Assembly (NCBI GenBank): GCA_002309575.1
Contig: DBXP01000004.1
Coordinates: 1 to 64,000, forward strand
Source: a bacterium UBP6_UBA1209
GTDB taxonomy: Bacteria > UBP6 > UBA1177
Length of the DNA stretch: 64,000 nt
Direction of reading: 5' to 3'
Notes under the pieces: generated by a model
Database searches by the model: none
The model's input: only the letters and a program-made list of their open reading frames with translations
What the model was told of the DNA's origin: nothing
Translations under genes and position numbers: made by a program
Shown here: one piece after another, positions 7,472 through 17,421 of the stretch
How the letters are laid out: each line of letters begins with the position of its first letter
Position numbering within the stretch: the first letter of the stretch is position 1

Positions 7472-8767
7472 ATGCTTTTCAAAAACATAGATATTCTTGA
7501 CGAGAATTTTGAGATCCAAAAGGATGTTTTTGTCGGCGTTTCAGGCGACAGGATCAAATATATCGGCAAAACCAGGCCTTCGGAGGATTTCGGCGATGAA
7601 TACGACGGCAGGAACAGGCTGCTGATGAGCGGATTCTACAACACTCACGCACACACGGCGATGACGCTTCTTCGCGGCTACGGCGAGAACATGACCCTGC
7701 AGGACTGGCTTTTCACGAGGATCTTCCCGTTCGAGGCTCATCTTACACCGGAATCCGTCTACTGGGGAACGCTTCTTTCGATGGCGGAATCGATGCGTTT
7801 CGGTATCGTTTCGAGTTCGGATATGTACTACTTCACGGATGAGATCGTCAGGGCGGTCGTTGAGTCCGGCGAAAAGATCAATGTCACACGCGCTGTCGCT
7901 ATTCCCGACAACGAGCCGTGGAAGTTCCCGGCGATCCGCGAGATGAAGGAAGCGTTCGAGCGTTACAACGGCTATGCGGACGGAGCTGTCAAGGTCGATA
8001 TGTCGATCCATGCCGAATACACCTGCAGCGACGCGACGGTCCGGACTGTTACCGAATACACGAAATCGGTCAACGCGATCATGCACATCCATATTTCCGA
8101 GACGCGCTCGGAGCACGAGGGCTGCAAGGAGCGTCACGGCGGGCTCACGCCGGTGCAGTACTTCAACAAAATGGGAAGCTGGGATACTCCGTCGATCGCG
8201 GCGCACTGCATCTACATCGAGGGCGAGGATTACGATATCCTTAAGGAAAAGGGCGTAACGGTCGCTTCGAATCCGAACTCGAACCTGAAGCTCAGCTCAG
8301 GTGTATGCAACGTTCCCGAGCTTTTAAGGCGCGGCATCAGAGTTGCGATCGGGACCGATTCCGTCGCTTCAAACAACAGCCTCAACTTTTTCGAGGAGAT
8401 GAAGGCCTTTGCGCTGACCGGCAAGATGATGTTCAGCGATCCGACTGTCGTAACGCCGAAGGAGACGCTTTATGCGGCGACACGGGCCGGGGCTCTGGCG
8501 CAGGGCAGGACCGACTGCGGTCTTCTGAAGGAGGGCTTCAAGGCGGACCTGATCGTTGTGGACACTCACAAGCCGAATATGGTCCCCGTCCACGACATGC
8601 GCAACAACCTCGTATATTCGGCTGACGGCGGCGATATCCTGATGACGATGGTCGACGGCAAAGTTATTTACGAAAACGGAGAATACAGGACGATCGATAT
8701 TGACAAGGTGATTTTTGAGGCACAAAATTGTACCGATGAGATATTGAAAAAGCTTAAGCAGGTTTAA
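7472..8767 (+). CDS. mtaD: 5-methylthioadenosine/S-adenosylhomocysteine deaminase
   Basis: 431 aa amidohydrolase. Metal-binding HxH is H59/H61 (NTHAHTAMTLLRGYGE); further ligands lie in HIHISETRSE and AAHCIYIE, and GTDSVASNNSLNFF holds the catalytic Asp. The MTLLRG and W-L-RIFPFEA segments are typical of the MtaD/SAH deaminase branch, which turns purine thioethers into inosyl products in SAM recycling. Guanine or chlorohydrolase-like activity cannot be excluded. Confidence 0.88.
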   Translation: MLFKNIDILDENFEIQKDVFVGVSGDRIKYIGKTRPSEDFGDEYDGRNRLLMSGFYNTHAHTAMTLLRGYGENMTLQDWLFTRIFPFEAHLTPESVYWGTLLSMAESMRFGIVSSSDMYYFTDEIVRAVVESGEKINVTRAVAIPDNEPWKFPAIREMKEAFERYNGYADGAVKVDMSIHAEYTCSDATVRTVTEYTKSVNAIMHIHISETRSEHEGCKERHGGLTPVQYFNKMGSWDTPSIAAHCIYIEGEDYDILKEKGVTVASNPNSNLKLSSGVCNVPELLRRGIRVAIGTDSVASNNSLNFFEEMKAFALTGKMMFSDPTVVTPKETLYAATRAGALAQGRTDCGLLKEGFKADLIVVDTHKPNMVPVHDMRNNLVYSADGGDILMTMVDGKVIYENGEYRTIDIDKVIFEAQNCTDEILKKLKQV

Positions 8768-8791
8768 AAACACTTTTTTCAGGAGGAAACA

Positions 8792-10033
8792 ATGGTAACC
8801 GTAAGACCTTTCAGAGCTATCAGACCGCGTGACGAAATCGCTTCCAAAGTCGCGGCTTATCCTTATGACGTTCTCAATTCGGAAGAGGCAAGGGAACTTG
8901 CAAAAGACAACCCGGTCTCTTTCCTTCACATCAACAAACCCGAAATCGACCTTCCGAAAGGGACCGATCTCTATGACGACAGCGTCTATGCAAAGGGAAA
9001 AGAGAATTTCCAGAAAATGATGAAGGAAGGCGTTCTCGTTCAGGACAAGGAACCGCACCTTTACATCTACCGCCAGGTTATGAACGGCCACGAGCAGTAT
9101 GGTATCGTAGGCTGTGCAAGCGCTGACGACTACAACAACGACCTCATCAAAAAGCACGAGCTCACCCGTAAGAAAAAAGAGGACGACAGGACACGCCACG
9201 TAATCGAACTCAACATCAACGCAGGACCTGTTTTCCTTACCTACAGAGACAACAAACGCATTGATGAGCTTGTTGCAGAAGTCGTAAAAAATACTCCGGA
9301 AGTCGATTTCACGGCTGATGACGGCATCCGCCACACAGTTTGGGTGATCAAAGACAACAAGATCAACAACGAAATCACGGGAACATTCTACAACGAAGTT
9401 CCGCTTCTTTACGTCGCTGACGGTCACCACAGAAGTGCAAGTGCTGCAAGAGCGAAGGCTGAAAGAATGAAAAACGATCCGCACTGGAACCCGGAAAAGG
9501 AATACAACTTCTTCCTTGCTGTCTTCTTCCCGGCAACCCAGCTCAAGATCCTCGACTACAACAGAGTCCTTCTCACGATGAACGGTCTCACCAAAGAAGA
9601 GTTCATGAAGAAAGTTCTCGAAAAGTTCGAAATCGTCCGCGAAGGCGAAGCAAGACCGAGATGCGCAAAGGAATTCGGCCTTTACATGGATAAAAAATGG
9701 ATCACGATCAAAGCGAAAGACGGCACTTTCCCGGCTGACGATCCGATCGAAAGCCTTGACGTTGCTATTCTTCAGAACAACCTTCTCGCTCCGATCCTTG
9801 GAATCGGCGACCCGAGAAGCGATGAGAAGATCGATTTTGTCGGCGGAATCAGAGGAACAGAAGAGCTCGAAAAGAGAGTCAACAGCGGCGAATGCACGAT
9901 GGCTTTCAGCATGTTCCCGACCTCAATCGAACAGCTTATGAGCGTTGCTGACGCAGGCAGGATCATGCCGCCGAAATCGACATGGTTCGAACCGAAGCTC
10001 AGAAGCGGACTTCTCGTTCACATCCTTGACTAA
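8792..10033 (+). CDS. DUF1015 family protein
   Basis: 413 aa, full length for DUF1015. It opens with the family motif VRPFRAIRPRD and PYDVLNSEEAR and contains the invariant VADGHHRSASAARA near residue 210. The biochemical role is not established; in many genomes the family sits by serine-synthesis genes, which is not the case here. A clear AGGAGG precedes the ATG. The stop abuts the start of the next lipoprotein gene. Confidence 0.93.
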   Translation: MVTVRPFRAIRPRDEIASKVAAYPYDVLNSEEARELAKDNPVSFLHINKPEIDLPKGTDLYDDSVYAKGKENFQKMMKEGVLVQDKEPHLYIYRQVMNGHEQYGIVGCASADDYNNDLIKKHELTRKKKEDDRTRHVIELNINAGPVFLTYRDNKRIDELVAEVVKNTPEVDFTADDGIRHTVWVIKDNKINNEITGTFYNEVPLLYVADGHHRSASAARAKAERMKNDPHWNPEKEYNFFLAVFFPATQLKILDYNRVLLTMNGLTKEEFMKKVLEKFEIVREGEARPRCAKEFGLYMDKKWITIKAKDGTFPADDPIESLDVAILQNNLLAPILGIGDPRSDEKIDFVGGIRGTEELEKRVNSGECTMAFSMFPTSIEQLMSVADAGRIMPPKSTWFEPKLRSGLLVHILD

Positions 10034-10558
10034 ATGAAAAAATTTTTTCTCATACTTCTCTTGTCTGCCGCCTTTATGCTTCTGTCTTGCGGCGGAAGCG
10101 AACCGGCGGCGGACGTCCCCGAGTGCGGTGAGGATCTGTCGTTCCCGTGCGCCGATCCGGCAAGCGGTCTTGTCTGGTCGGAAAAGGCACATCTCCAGAA
10201 AAACTGGGACGAAGCTTTGTTTTACTGCGAAAATCTTGAAGAAGGCGGCATAAAAGACTGGCGCCAGCCGAATATCGACGAGCTCAGGACTTTGATCCAG
10301 GAGTGCTACGGCACTGTCAGCGGCGGAGAATGCCGTGTGAGCGAAAACAGCAACTGCCTCTCCTATGATTTATGCTGGTCGACATTCTGTTACTGCGAAT
10401 TCGATGATAGCGGAAAATACAACAAATTCGGGGACGCTGGCGGCTTCTGGTCCTCTTCCGCAGCAAGCTACGAAGGCGCCTGGTATGTCAATTTCCTTGA
10501 AGCAAAAGTGGTTGACGACGACAAGGGCAGTTCTTATATAGTCCGCTGCGTGAAGTGA
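10034..10558 (+). CDS. Small Lcl/DUF1566-domain lipoprotein
   Basis: 174 aa. Signal peptide with lipobox FMLLSCGGS (lipidated C19), a very short linker, then a single DUF1566 domain: FPCADPASGLVWSEKA, the Cys pair, DWRQPNIDELRTLIQECYG, GGFWSSSAAS and IVRCVK at the end. It is a near paralogue of the C-terminal third of the protein at 13684 and of the gene at 3478. The ATG directly follows the DUF1015 stop, so expression is likely coupled. Confidence 0.87.
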   Translation: MKKFFLILLLSAAFMLLSCGGSEPAADVPECGEDLSFPCADPASGLVWSEKAHLQKNWDEALFYCENLEEGGIKDWRQPNIDELRTLIQECYGTVSGGECRVSENSNCLSYDLCWSTFCYCEFDDSGKYNKFGDAGGFWSSSAASYEGAWYVNFLEAKVVDDDKGSSYIVRCVK

Positions 10559-10584
10559 TCTAAGATCCGGGATCCGGAGTCTGT

Positions 10585-13566
10585 TTAATATTCCTTTTTC
10601 GTCAGTTTCTCGTACATTCTGAAAAGCTCGGCAACGATCTCAGCTTCGCTCATTTTCGGATCAAAACCGTAAGCCGCCATAACAGCCTTGTCGTTCTCTT
10701 TGTGGGCTTGAAGAAGTTCAGGAAACAAATATGCCTTGTCGCCGTATAGTTGAGCAAGAGAACAATCGGCATACTTTGCCCGTGCATCCAAAATACTTTG
10801 TGCTGTCGCTTCAATTTTTGTTTTTTGTTTTTCTGTCGGATTACACCAAGGGAAAGTGTTATAAACATTGTTTACAGTATAACTATAATCACTTTTGAGA
10901 CGGCAACAGATAGCCCTCATCCAAGCGTTATGAACATTTGAAGTCAAGATTCCAAAATGATAAAGAGTTCCATTCGGTAATATTCTTACTTTATCGCTAC
11001 AAATTACAGATTCATCAAGATAGCCGATTGGAATATAGACTCTGCGTTCTGATGAGACCTGCGGAATAACGATAAATTTGCCATTCGGAAAATTTTTAAC
11101 ATGAAACTTTGTTGGTTTTTCGGCTAATTTTATGGTTTGCGCACTTTTGCTTGCAAGTCGATATTTGCGCACAGCCTCAACACGCTTTAAACATTCGGGC
11201 AACTTGAATAGTTCCGACGGCTTGCAGTCGCCAAGATAGAGGATATAACGAAATTTGTTGTTTATAAATTCCTCGGAACCGATATAGCAGTGAAAATATT
11301 TTTTTGCTTGAGGCTCTTTTTTCAGAAATTCGTCTTTTTCTTCCTGCGTAAAGATATAGTTTCCGCCGTCAATCGGCTTGTTTCCTATTCCAACCTCCGG
11401 TACATTGCAGAGCGGTTTTTTCACACTTTCAACAAAAATATTAGGCGCATCCAAAAGATAACCGTTTATATTTTCGACTTCTTTGAAAGTTTTATCTGCA
11501 TTGTAAATTCGTTTTGTTTTATATTCTGCTCCGTCAGAAAACCCCACAATCACACAGTGAACATGGGCTTTTTCGGTTGATTCTGAATCCCATTTAAAAG
11601 TACTCCATGCAAAATCAATATGAAAACCTTCATTGAAAAGCATTTTCCATAAAATAGCCGTTTGTTCACCCTGCGTTATTGAGTTTGTTGAAACAAATGC
11701 GCATTTTGTGTTAGTGCCTTTTATCAATTCTGACGCTCGCTTATACCACGCAGAAACATAATCAAGGTTTCCCCTTCCGCGAAGTCCATTAAAAACATAT
11801 TCCATATCTAATTTTTGCTGGCTGCCAGCTTCCATCCAGCGCGCTCCCACAAACGGTGGGTTACCCATGATGTAGTCGTAATGGTTTTTAGTCTTTTTTT
11901 GTTGCGTCTTTCCGATATTTATTTCTTCAGTTATGAGGTTTATCGTTTCGTATTTTTCTTCGCGCTCATGCACCTCCGCTGGATAAATCAGATTGGTCCT
12001 TTTTGCCGTTATCGTAGGAATATTTTCTTCCTCTTGCAGATATCGCCAGTCCATTCTGAGCGCATTTCCTTCAACAATCGTCGCGCTTGTCGAAAGCGGC
12101 AGGAAATCGAGGTCTTCGTCAACAATCTTCTCGGTTTCCTTCATCATTTGCGATTCGGCGATCCAAAGAGCTGTTTTAGCGACAGTTACCGCAAAATCAT
12201 TGATTTCTATGCCGTAAAACTGCGAGATTTTCACTTTTATCGGGGATCCGCCGTGACCGACAAACGTCTGAGTCCCGTACTGTGTCTTGTAGATGTTTTT
12301 CAGGATTTCGTTTTCCAGCCGCCGGAGCGAAATATATGTTTCAGTCAGGAAATTGCCGCTTCCGCAGGCAGGGTCAAGGAACGTCAGTGATGCAATTTTA
12401 TTGCGCAGCTGCTCTAGACGGGAACGTTGTTTTGATGATATTCCGTTCACTTCGATCTTGCTCAGTGACCGGTACAGGCGGTTGCCAAGCGTAGTCGAAA
12501 TACCGCAGATCTCATAAAATTCTTTTATCAAACTATCCAGAAACAGCGGATCGATCACTTTATGGATATTCTCGACACTCGTGTAGTGCATCCCGCCTTT
12601 TCTGCGTGTCTCAGGATTCAAAGTCGATTCAAAAACAGCGCCGAAAATCGTGGGCGAAATTTCCGACCAATCGAAGGGAGCGCAGTGATTTACGATGATA
12701 TTTAGAATTTCATCACTAAAATTGGGAACTTCTATGTCTTCAGCCGCGAAAAGTCCACCGTTCACGTAGGGAAATGCCTTTAATTTCAGGTCATATTTGT
12801 CGCGGTTTTCCGGTTTTGTGTCCAATGCCTTGAAAAGATTGATGATTCCAAGTCTTAGATCAGTCAGATTAAACGATTTTATATAGTCTTCAAAGCTTGT
12901 CCGTGTCTCAAAAAGCCCGGCATCCTCGGCATAAAGGCAGAAAACGATGCGGACACACAAAATATTCAGGCTTCTAAAGCTGTTTTCATCGGGATTTATG
13001 TACTCCTTGATGAGCGCGTCATAAAGCTTTCCTACAAGTTCGCCCGCTTTCAATGATACCTGTTCTTCAGGTGAAACAGAGGTCTTTTGGGTGTCTGTCA
13101 AAAACTGCAAGCAGTCGAATTTATTCGGTAAATCCTCAAGCAGGAGCTGAACCGGCTCGTCATGCGGCTTTTCCATGTCGTAAATCAGGAACTCCTGAAA
13201 GTTGCAGACGACGATCCAGTTCGGACGCAGCGAATTTGGCATTTCATCGGCATAACGTTTTGCCTGCCGGTAGGGGGTGAGCATAGCTCCGTCAGATTGT
13301 TTCGCCTCTTTCCGAAGATCGACATCTGAGCTTTTCTGCTCGATCAGAACCTTGGTTTCAGGAATATATGCATCAATAAAACTCGTGTGCCTGAGTTGGA
13401 CCTTCTTCTCAAATTCAATGTGTTCCGCAGGATTTTCCATTCCGAGAATTTTTCCAAGAAGATCTATCCAGAAACGTGCGGTTTCCTGCCTCTCGTCACC
13501 TCTATTTTTCCAGAAATCTGCGAATTCCTTAGTCACTTTTTTGCGGTTTACCGATGCTTTTGCCAA
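10585..13566 (-). CDS. MmeI-like type IIL restriction enzyme / DNA methyltransferase
   Basis: 993 aa single-chain restriction-modification protein. The N-terminus has a PD-ExK-like nuclease site, D65...E76-Q-K78 (SFIDAYIPETKVLIEQKSSD). The gamma-class adenine methylase core shows motif I FLDPACGSGNFL (about 395-406) and motif IV IMGNPPFVG (about 561-569). A target-recognition region and a C-terminal helical part (SLAQLYGD, NDKAVMAAYGFDP) follow. This order is that of MmeI-type enzymes, which cut and hemimethylate with one specificity domain. No separate R, M or S gene is nearby. The gene looks richer in AT than the folP region, hinting at transfer. A nuclease-dead methylase is the alternative. 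Confidence 0.85.
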   Translation of the reverse strand: MAKASVNRKKVTKEFADFWKNRGDERQETARFWIDLLGKILGMENPAEHIEFEKKVQLRHTSFIDAYIPETKVLIEQKSSDVDLRKEAKQSDGAMLTPYRQAKRYADEMPNSLRPNWIVVCNFQEFLIYDMEKPHDEPVQLLLEDLPNKFDCLQFLTDTQKTSVSPEEQVSLKAGELVGKLYDALIKEYINPDENSFRSLNILCVRIVFCLYAEDAGLFETRTSFEDYIKSFNLTDLRLGIINLFKALDTKPENRDKYDLKLKAFPYVNGGLFAAEDIEVPNFSDEILNIIVNHCAPFDWSEISPTIFGAVFESTLNPETRRKGGMHYTSVENIHKVIDPLFLDSLIKEFYEICGISTTLGNRLYRSLSKIEVNGISSKQRSRLEQLRNKIASLTFLDPACGSGNFLTETYISLRRLENEILKNIYKTQYGTQTFVGHGGSPIKVKISQFYGIEINDFAVTVAKTALWIAESQMMKETEKIVDEDLDFLPLSTSATIVEGNALRMDWRYLQEEENIPTITAKRTNLIYPAEVHEREEKYETINLITEEINIGKTQQKKTKNHYDYIMGNPPFVGARWMEAGSQQKLDMEYVFNGLRGRGNLDYVSAWYKRASELIKGTNTKCAFVSTNSITQGEQTAILWKMLFNEGFHIDFAWSTFKWDSESTEKAHVHCVIVGFSDGAEYKTKRIYNADKTFKEVENINGYLLDAPNIFVESVKKPLCNVPEVGIGNKPIDGGNYIFTQEEKDEFLKKEPQAKKYFHCYIGSEEFINNKFRYILYLGDCKPSELFKLPECLKRVEAVRKYRLASKSAQTIKLAEKPTKFHVKNFPNGKFIVIPQVSSERRVYIPIGYLDESVICSDKVRILPNGTLYHFGILTSNVHNAWMRAICCRLKSDYSYTVNNVYNTFPWCNPTEKQKTKIEATAQSILDARAKYADCSLAQLYGDKAYLFPELLQAHKENDKAVMAAYGFDPKMSEAEIVAELFRMYEKLTKKEY

Positions 13567-13683
13567 GTTCCACCTCGTTAATAATGATTAAAACATGGCA
13601 TTGTAGTGCATAAATTAATCGAAAACAAGTTTTAGATGCTTGTTATTTTCCCTTCATCCGTCAATTTCATCAATTTATTCATC

Positions 13684-15747
13684 TTATTCCAAATCCCTTA
13701 CGCAGTGAACCATTCCGCCGTCATTCATCTTATCAGCAGACAATATTGACTCCACTGGCACTAAAAACAGCACAAAAGCTTGTTCCTGAAGATCAGAACG
13801 GACAGATGAAGACCATTTAAAATCATGGTGCAGCAGGAGTTCTTCATCCGAATAATAAGTGGATCTGCAGTTTTCAAGGCAGTTTTCTGACAGACAGCCG
13901 CCTTTTTCGCTGACTTTACACGGGCCGTTCGTTTTGACATTATCAGATAAGGATACGATGGTTCTAAGTTCGTCGATGTCAGGAAGTCTCCAGTTTTTAT
14001 AGCCTGAATAGTCAAGATCTTCGCAGTATTTTTTCGCATTTTCCCATTTCATGCGACGCTGTTCCGGTAGCGCCCACATGAACTTTTGTGAAGAATTTAT
14101 GCACGGGAACCCGTTGCGGACACTGCAGTCTCCCACAGGCAGACACTTGTTGTCGGAGTTGAAATAATCATGTTTGCAGCCGCAGGTATATTCGTAAAAA
14201 CTGGTTGCCACGCATGTCCCGTCACCGCCTTCCAAACCTTCACATTTTTCGCACGGGGTCATGCATCCGCTGCTGATGTGGAAATAACCTTCTTCACACT
14301 GGCAGTATGCTTCATTCATAAAGCTGTCGGTCTCGCATTTTCCTGTAGAAAGTTCAGCGTCGGCGCACATATCCTCAGTACACTGTTCCACGCACGCTCC
14401 GGAATCATCTTTTCCGAATCCGTCAATGCAGGTGCAGCCGTCTTCTTTTAGAAAAAGTTCCGCATAAGAAGCGCATTTTTCGCCGGTCCAGAGATGACCA
14501 TCGCCGCACGGATTGGATGCGACGCACGCGACATTCATCGTATTCTTTTTACTTTCAATCACAGAATAGACAGATTGCCCGTTTGTCCAGGCGGAAGAGG
14601 GACTTCCTTCGACAGTGGAGGAAGACCATAAACCGCTGGTGCTGTAAAGTGTTGCAACTTCATTTTTGTTCGGCAGCCTCCAGTCGGAGATCCCTGCGTA
14701 AGTCAGATGCTCGCAGTAGTAGAGCGCGTCCCCCCAGTTTTTGCCAGAAACAGGTTCTTCCTGAAGAACAAGTCCATGCTGGACGTTGTTTCGGATTTTA
14801 TAACCGTCTCCAGAGAAAACCTGCCGGTAACTGCAGTGATCGAGACGCTTTTCAGCCGTTCTGACGCACCTGAACCATGTATTTTCTCTCGGTGTACTTT
14901 GGGAATTTCCTGCAATACCGTTCTTAAAATCGATAAAGTGATAGTAAGTCACAGATGAATGACCTGCCGGCTGACGACTGATATAGGTGAAAAAATATTC
15001 AGGCTGAGTATCGGGGAAATAGGTCTTGTCTATCGCCGGATTTGAGTACCCGATGTCGACCAGCGACAAGAGATCGGAATCAGTCGGATTTTTCCAGTCA
15101 TAGTAACCTCCGAGCGGCGTTATGGAACTGCAATGTTTTTCAGCATATTGATCCCAGTTATATTCGTGCTGTTCAAGCGAGCTTTTTCTCTGCCACTCAA
15201 GCCCGGTGTTGTTGTCAACGACCGTTTCGCCGTCGTCGTACTGTTTGATGGTGTAGCTTCTCGGAACACATTTCCCCGCTTTCGCATATTGAGCATCCTG
15301 ACCGTAGAAAGTTTTGCCCTCTTTCGGACATTCTATCTCCTGCTTCATGTCGTAGCACTTCGTCTGACCGGTGCAGACTGTGCCGTAAAAGTTCGTAACG
15401 GGGAGGCATTTCTGCTCGCTGCTGAACCAGACATAGCTGCTTTTGCACTCGCAGGCATAACCTTTTCCTGACGCAAGACATTTTCCCGTCGAATTTTCAA
15501 CACCTTTGCAAGGCTCGCCTTCACACGGATCCGGCTTTGGTTCTATGTCAGGATCGTTTCCCGGCGTATCGGAATCATCATAATGTTCTGTATCGGTTTC
15601 ATCATCATCGGCAAAATCTTCATCATCCATAACATCCTCATCACTGTCAGGCAGAACCGCCGCCACATCATCGTCAACAGGCGTTTTTGAACCGCCGCCG
15701 CACGAAATAAAAAGGAAAATCAGCAGAAAGGAAAGAAGAGTTTTCAT
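13684..15747 (-). CDS. Large lipoprotein with three DUF1566 domains and EGF-like Cys modules
   Basis: 687 aa. Lipobox FLFISCGGGS (C16) is followed by an Asp/Glu-rich linker to about residue 72. Next come an EGF-like Cys module (CEGEPCKGVENSTGKC...CECKSSY), a DUF1566 domain (GLEWQRKS), a second (SDWRLPNKNEVATLYS, GLWSSS), further EGF-like modules (CADAELSTGKC, CEGLEGGDGTC) and a third DUF1566 domain (KNWRLPDIDELRTIVS, VHCVRDLE). It is likely a surface-exposed binding protein. The same WRLPN signature links it to the proteins at 3478 and 10034. Confidence 0.85.
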   Translation of the reverse strand: MKTLLSFLLIFLFISCGGGSKTPVDDDVAAVLPDSDEDVMDDEDFADDDETDTEHYDDSDTPGNDPDIEPKPDPCEGEPCKGVENSTGKCLASGKGYACECKSSYVWFSSEQKCLPVTNFYGTVCTGQTKCYDMKQEIECPKEGKTFYGQDAQYAKAGKCVPRSYTIKQYDDGETVVDNNTGLEWQRKSSLEQHEYNWDQYAEKHCSSITPLGGYYDWKNPTDSDLLSLVDIGYSNPAIDKTYFPDTQPEYFFTYISRQPAGHSSVTYYHFIDFKNGIAGNSQSTPRENTWFRCVRTAEKRLDHCSYRQVFSGDGYKIRNNVQHGLVLQEEPVSGKNWGDALYYCEHLTYAGISDWRLPNKNEVATLYSTSGLWSSSTVEGSPSSAWTNGQSVYSVIESKKNTMNVACVASNPCGDGHLWTGEKCASYAELFLKEDGCTCIDGFGKDDSGACVEQCTEDMCADAELSTGKCETDSFMNEAYCQCEEGYFHISSGCMTPCEKCEGLEGGDGTCVATSFYEYTCGCKHDYFNSDNKCLPVGDCSVRNGFPCINSSQKFMWALPEQRRMKWENAKKYCEDLDYSGYKNWRLPDIDELRTIVSLSDNVKTNGPCKVSEKGGCLSENCLENCRSTYYSDEELLLHHDFKWSSSVRSDLQEQAFVLFLVPVESILSADKMNDGGMVHCVRDLE

Positions 15748-15856
15748 GACGGGACCTCACGAAAATTAAACAAAAACGAGAAATATTATAGTGATATCAA
15801 AGTGGAAAAAAAGGAGATGTCTGCAACTACCTGACAGAAATTGCCCCGGCCTTTGT

Positions 15857-17194
15857 TTAAAGGCACATTGCCATGTAAAGCGGAAGATGCAGAATTCCGT
15901 CTTTTTCGGCGACATCTTTCGGGTAAAGAATGTAAGGAGTGCCGGTTTTTGCAGAAAATTTCCTCAAGAATTTGTCAAGCGATGCGTGGGAGCGGTAAGA
16001 AGCTGATTTTACTTCTATCGGTGAGATTTTTTTGCCGTTTGCGATAAGGAAGTCGATTTCTATGTGATTTTCCCGATGAAGGTTGTCGCTTCGCGAGTAA
16101 AAATAGAGTTTATGACCGTTTGTGCGAAGCATCTGCGCCACGATGTTTTCCATGATCATCCCTTCGTTGATATCGATTTTATCGAAGAGAACCGCCTTGT
16201 AGAGCTCGTTTGCGGTGTAGGATTTATCCATAAAAGTTAGCGTTACAAGAAGTCCTGTATCAGCCATGTAGTATTTCTGCGTCGAGTGTTCAGATGTCAG
16301 GGCAAGCCCGATGTTGGGATCTGTCGAATTGTAGCAGGAATTCGTGACCATAGCCTCGTTGAGCCAGATGAAAGAATCCTCGTAACTTCTGAAACGGGCA
16401 TTTTTGTCGATTGCGGAAAAAGTGTATTTTTTTTCCTTTTTTGAGAGCTGTCCGGGAATTTCGTCAAAAACTGCGTAAACTTTTTCCTCATACCCTGCCG
16501 CAAATTTGGAAATATCGTCGCGGTAAAGGCGTAAAATCTTTCTTTTTGCTTCGTCAGCTGCGGCAAAATCCTTTTCTTTGAGATATGCAAGGACTGACTG
16601 CGGCATTCCCCCTACAAGGGCATACTGCCTGAAATCATTCATTATTTTTCTGTGAAGCGCCTGACCTAACGGTTTCTTTTCTTCAAAACACTGCCGTATT
16701 AAAGGAAGTGTCGCCTCATCGCCCATGGCCCAGAGAAATTCCTCAAAATCAAGCGGAAACATCTCGACATGCTCTTCTTCCGACGGAATTATAATGTTTT
16801 CGGTGTTCTTTTTCAGCCTGATCAGCGAACCTGTTTCCATATAGTCATAACGCCCGTCAGCAACCAGATATTTTATCAGCTGGCGTGCTCTCGGAAACTG
16901 CTGGACCTCGTCAAAAACGATCAGAGAGTCTCTTTCATAAAGTTTTGTAGAATAAAAAGATGAAAGTTTTGCTAAAAAAAAGTCGAGATTCGAACTTTCG
17001 TTTTCAAAAAGAGCAGTTATTTCCGGCGACACATTGCCGAAATCTATAATGATATGGCTTTTATACTCATGCTTTGCAAACAGACTTGCGATATAACTTT
17101 TTCCAACACGCCGTGCACCGTCAATAAGGAGAGCCGAAGAACCGCCGGACTTCGTTTTCCACTCAAGCATTTTCTGATAAATTTTTCTTTTCAT
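15857..17194 (-). CDS. AAA ATPase with DUF4143 domain
   Basis: 445 aa, full-length member of the AAA_14/DUF4143 family. Walker A is DGARRVGKSYIA (about 25-36), Walker B is SLIVFDEVQQF (about 90-100), and the C-terminal DUF4143 part includes the nuclease-like IEIDFLIANGKKISPIEVKS. Function is unknown; the family is often present in many copies in a genome and behaves like an accessory gene. Three 33-bp repeats lie directly upstream. Confidence 0.9.
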   Translation of the reverse strand: MKRKIYQKMLEWKTKSGGSSALLIDGARRVGKSYIASLFAKHEYKSHIIIDFGNVSPEITALFENESSNLDFFLAKLSSFYSTKLYERDSLIVFDEVQQFPRARQLIKYLVADGRYDYMETGSLIRLKKNTENIIIPSEEEHVEMFPLDFEEFLWAMGDEATLPLIRQCFEEKKPLGQALHRKIMNDFRQYALVGGMPQSVLAYLKEKDFAAADEAKRKILRLYRDDISKFAAGYEEKVYAVFDEIPGQLSKKEKKYTFSAIDKNARFRSYEDSFIWLNEAMVTNSCYNSTDPNIGLALTSEHSTQKYYMADTGLLVTLTFMDKSYTANELYKAVLFDKIDINEGMIMENIVAQMLRTNGHKLYFYSRSDNLHRENHIEIDFLIANGKKISPIEVKSASYRSHASLDKFLRKFSAKTGTPYILYPKDVAEKDGILHLPLYMAMCL

Positions 17195-17244
17195 AATAAG
17201 CCTCGCAAGAACTTAATAAAATCAGCATCATAATAGTTAAGAAT

Positions 17245-17343
17245 CACGAAAAAGCAAGTTGTCTAACGCCGATTTTGCACGAAAAAGCAAGTTCGGAAAC
17301 GCTGATTTTGCACGAAAAAGCAAGTTAAAAAGTGCAAATTTTC
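17245..17343. repeat. Three tandem 33-bp repeats upstream of DUF4143 gene
   Basis: Units begin at 17245, 17278 and 17311. Each opens with an identical 16-bp block, CACGAAAAAGCAAGTT, followed by a looser 17-bp half ending ATTTTG or ATTTTC. The block lies between the start of the DUF4143 gene (17194) and the end of bcp (17422), so it occupies the ATPase gene's upstream region. No hairpin or spacer-repeat logic is seen. Confidence 0.92.
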
Positions 17344-17421
17344 ACAATTACACCATGTTTTTAAGGCTCATTTTTCACGATTTCGCTGGTGATTGTGGAA
17401 CAAAAATAAATGGGACAGATC

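Noticed and set aside
8369..9484. Minus-strand frame of 371 codons over mtaD and DUF1015
   Set aside because: Antisense to conserved motifs in both genes; Val/Asp/Phe-rich shadow composition.
10559..10584. Terminator between the small lipoprotein and the restriction gene
   Set aside because: The GATCCGGGATCC wording gives only a short unstable hairpin and no T-tract.
17245..17343. 33-bp repeats as a CRISPR array
   Set aside because: Only three units, directly tandem with a partly conserved second half and no spacers or cas genes.
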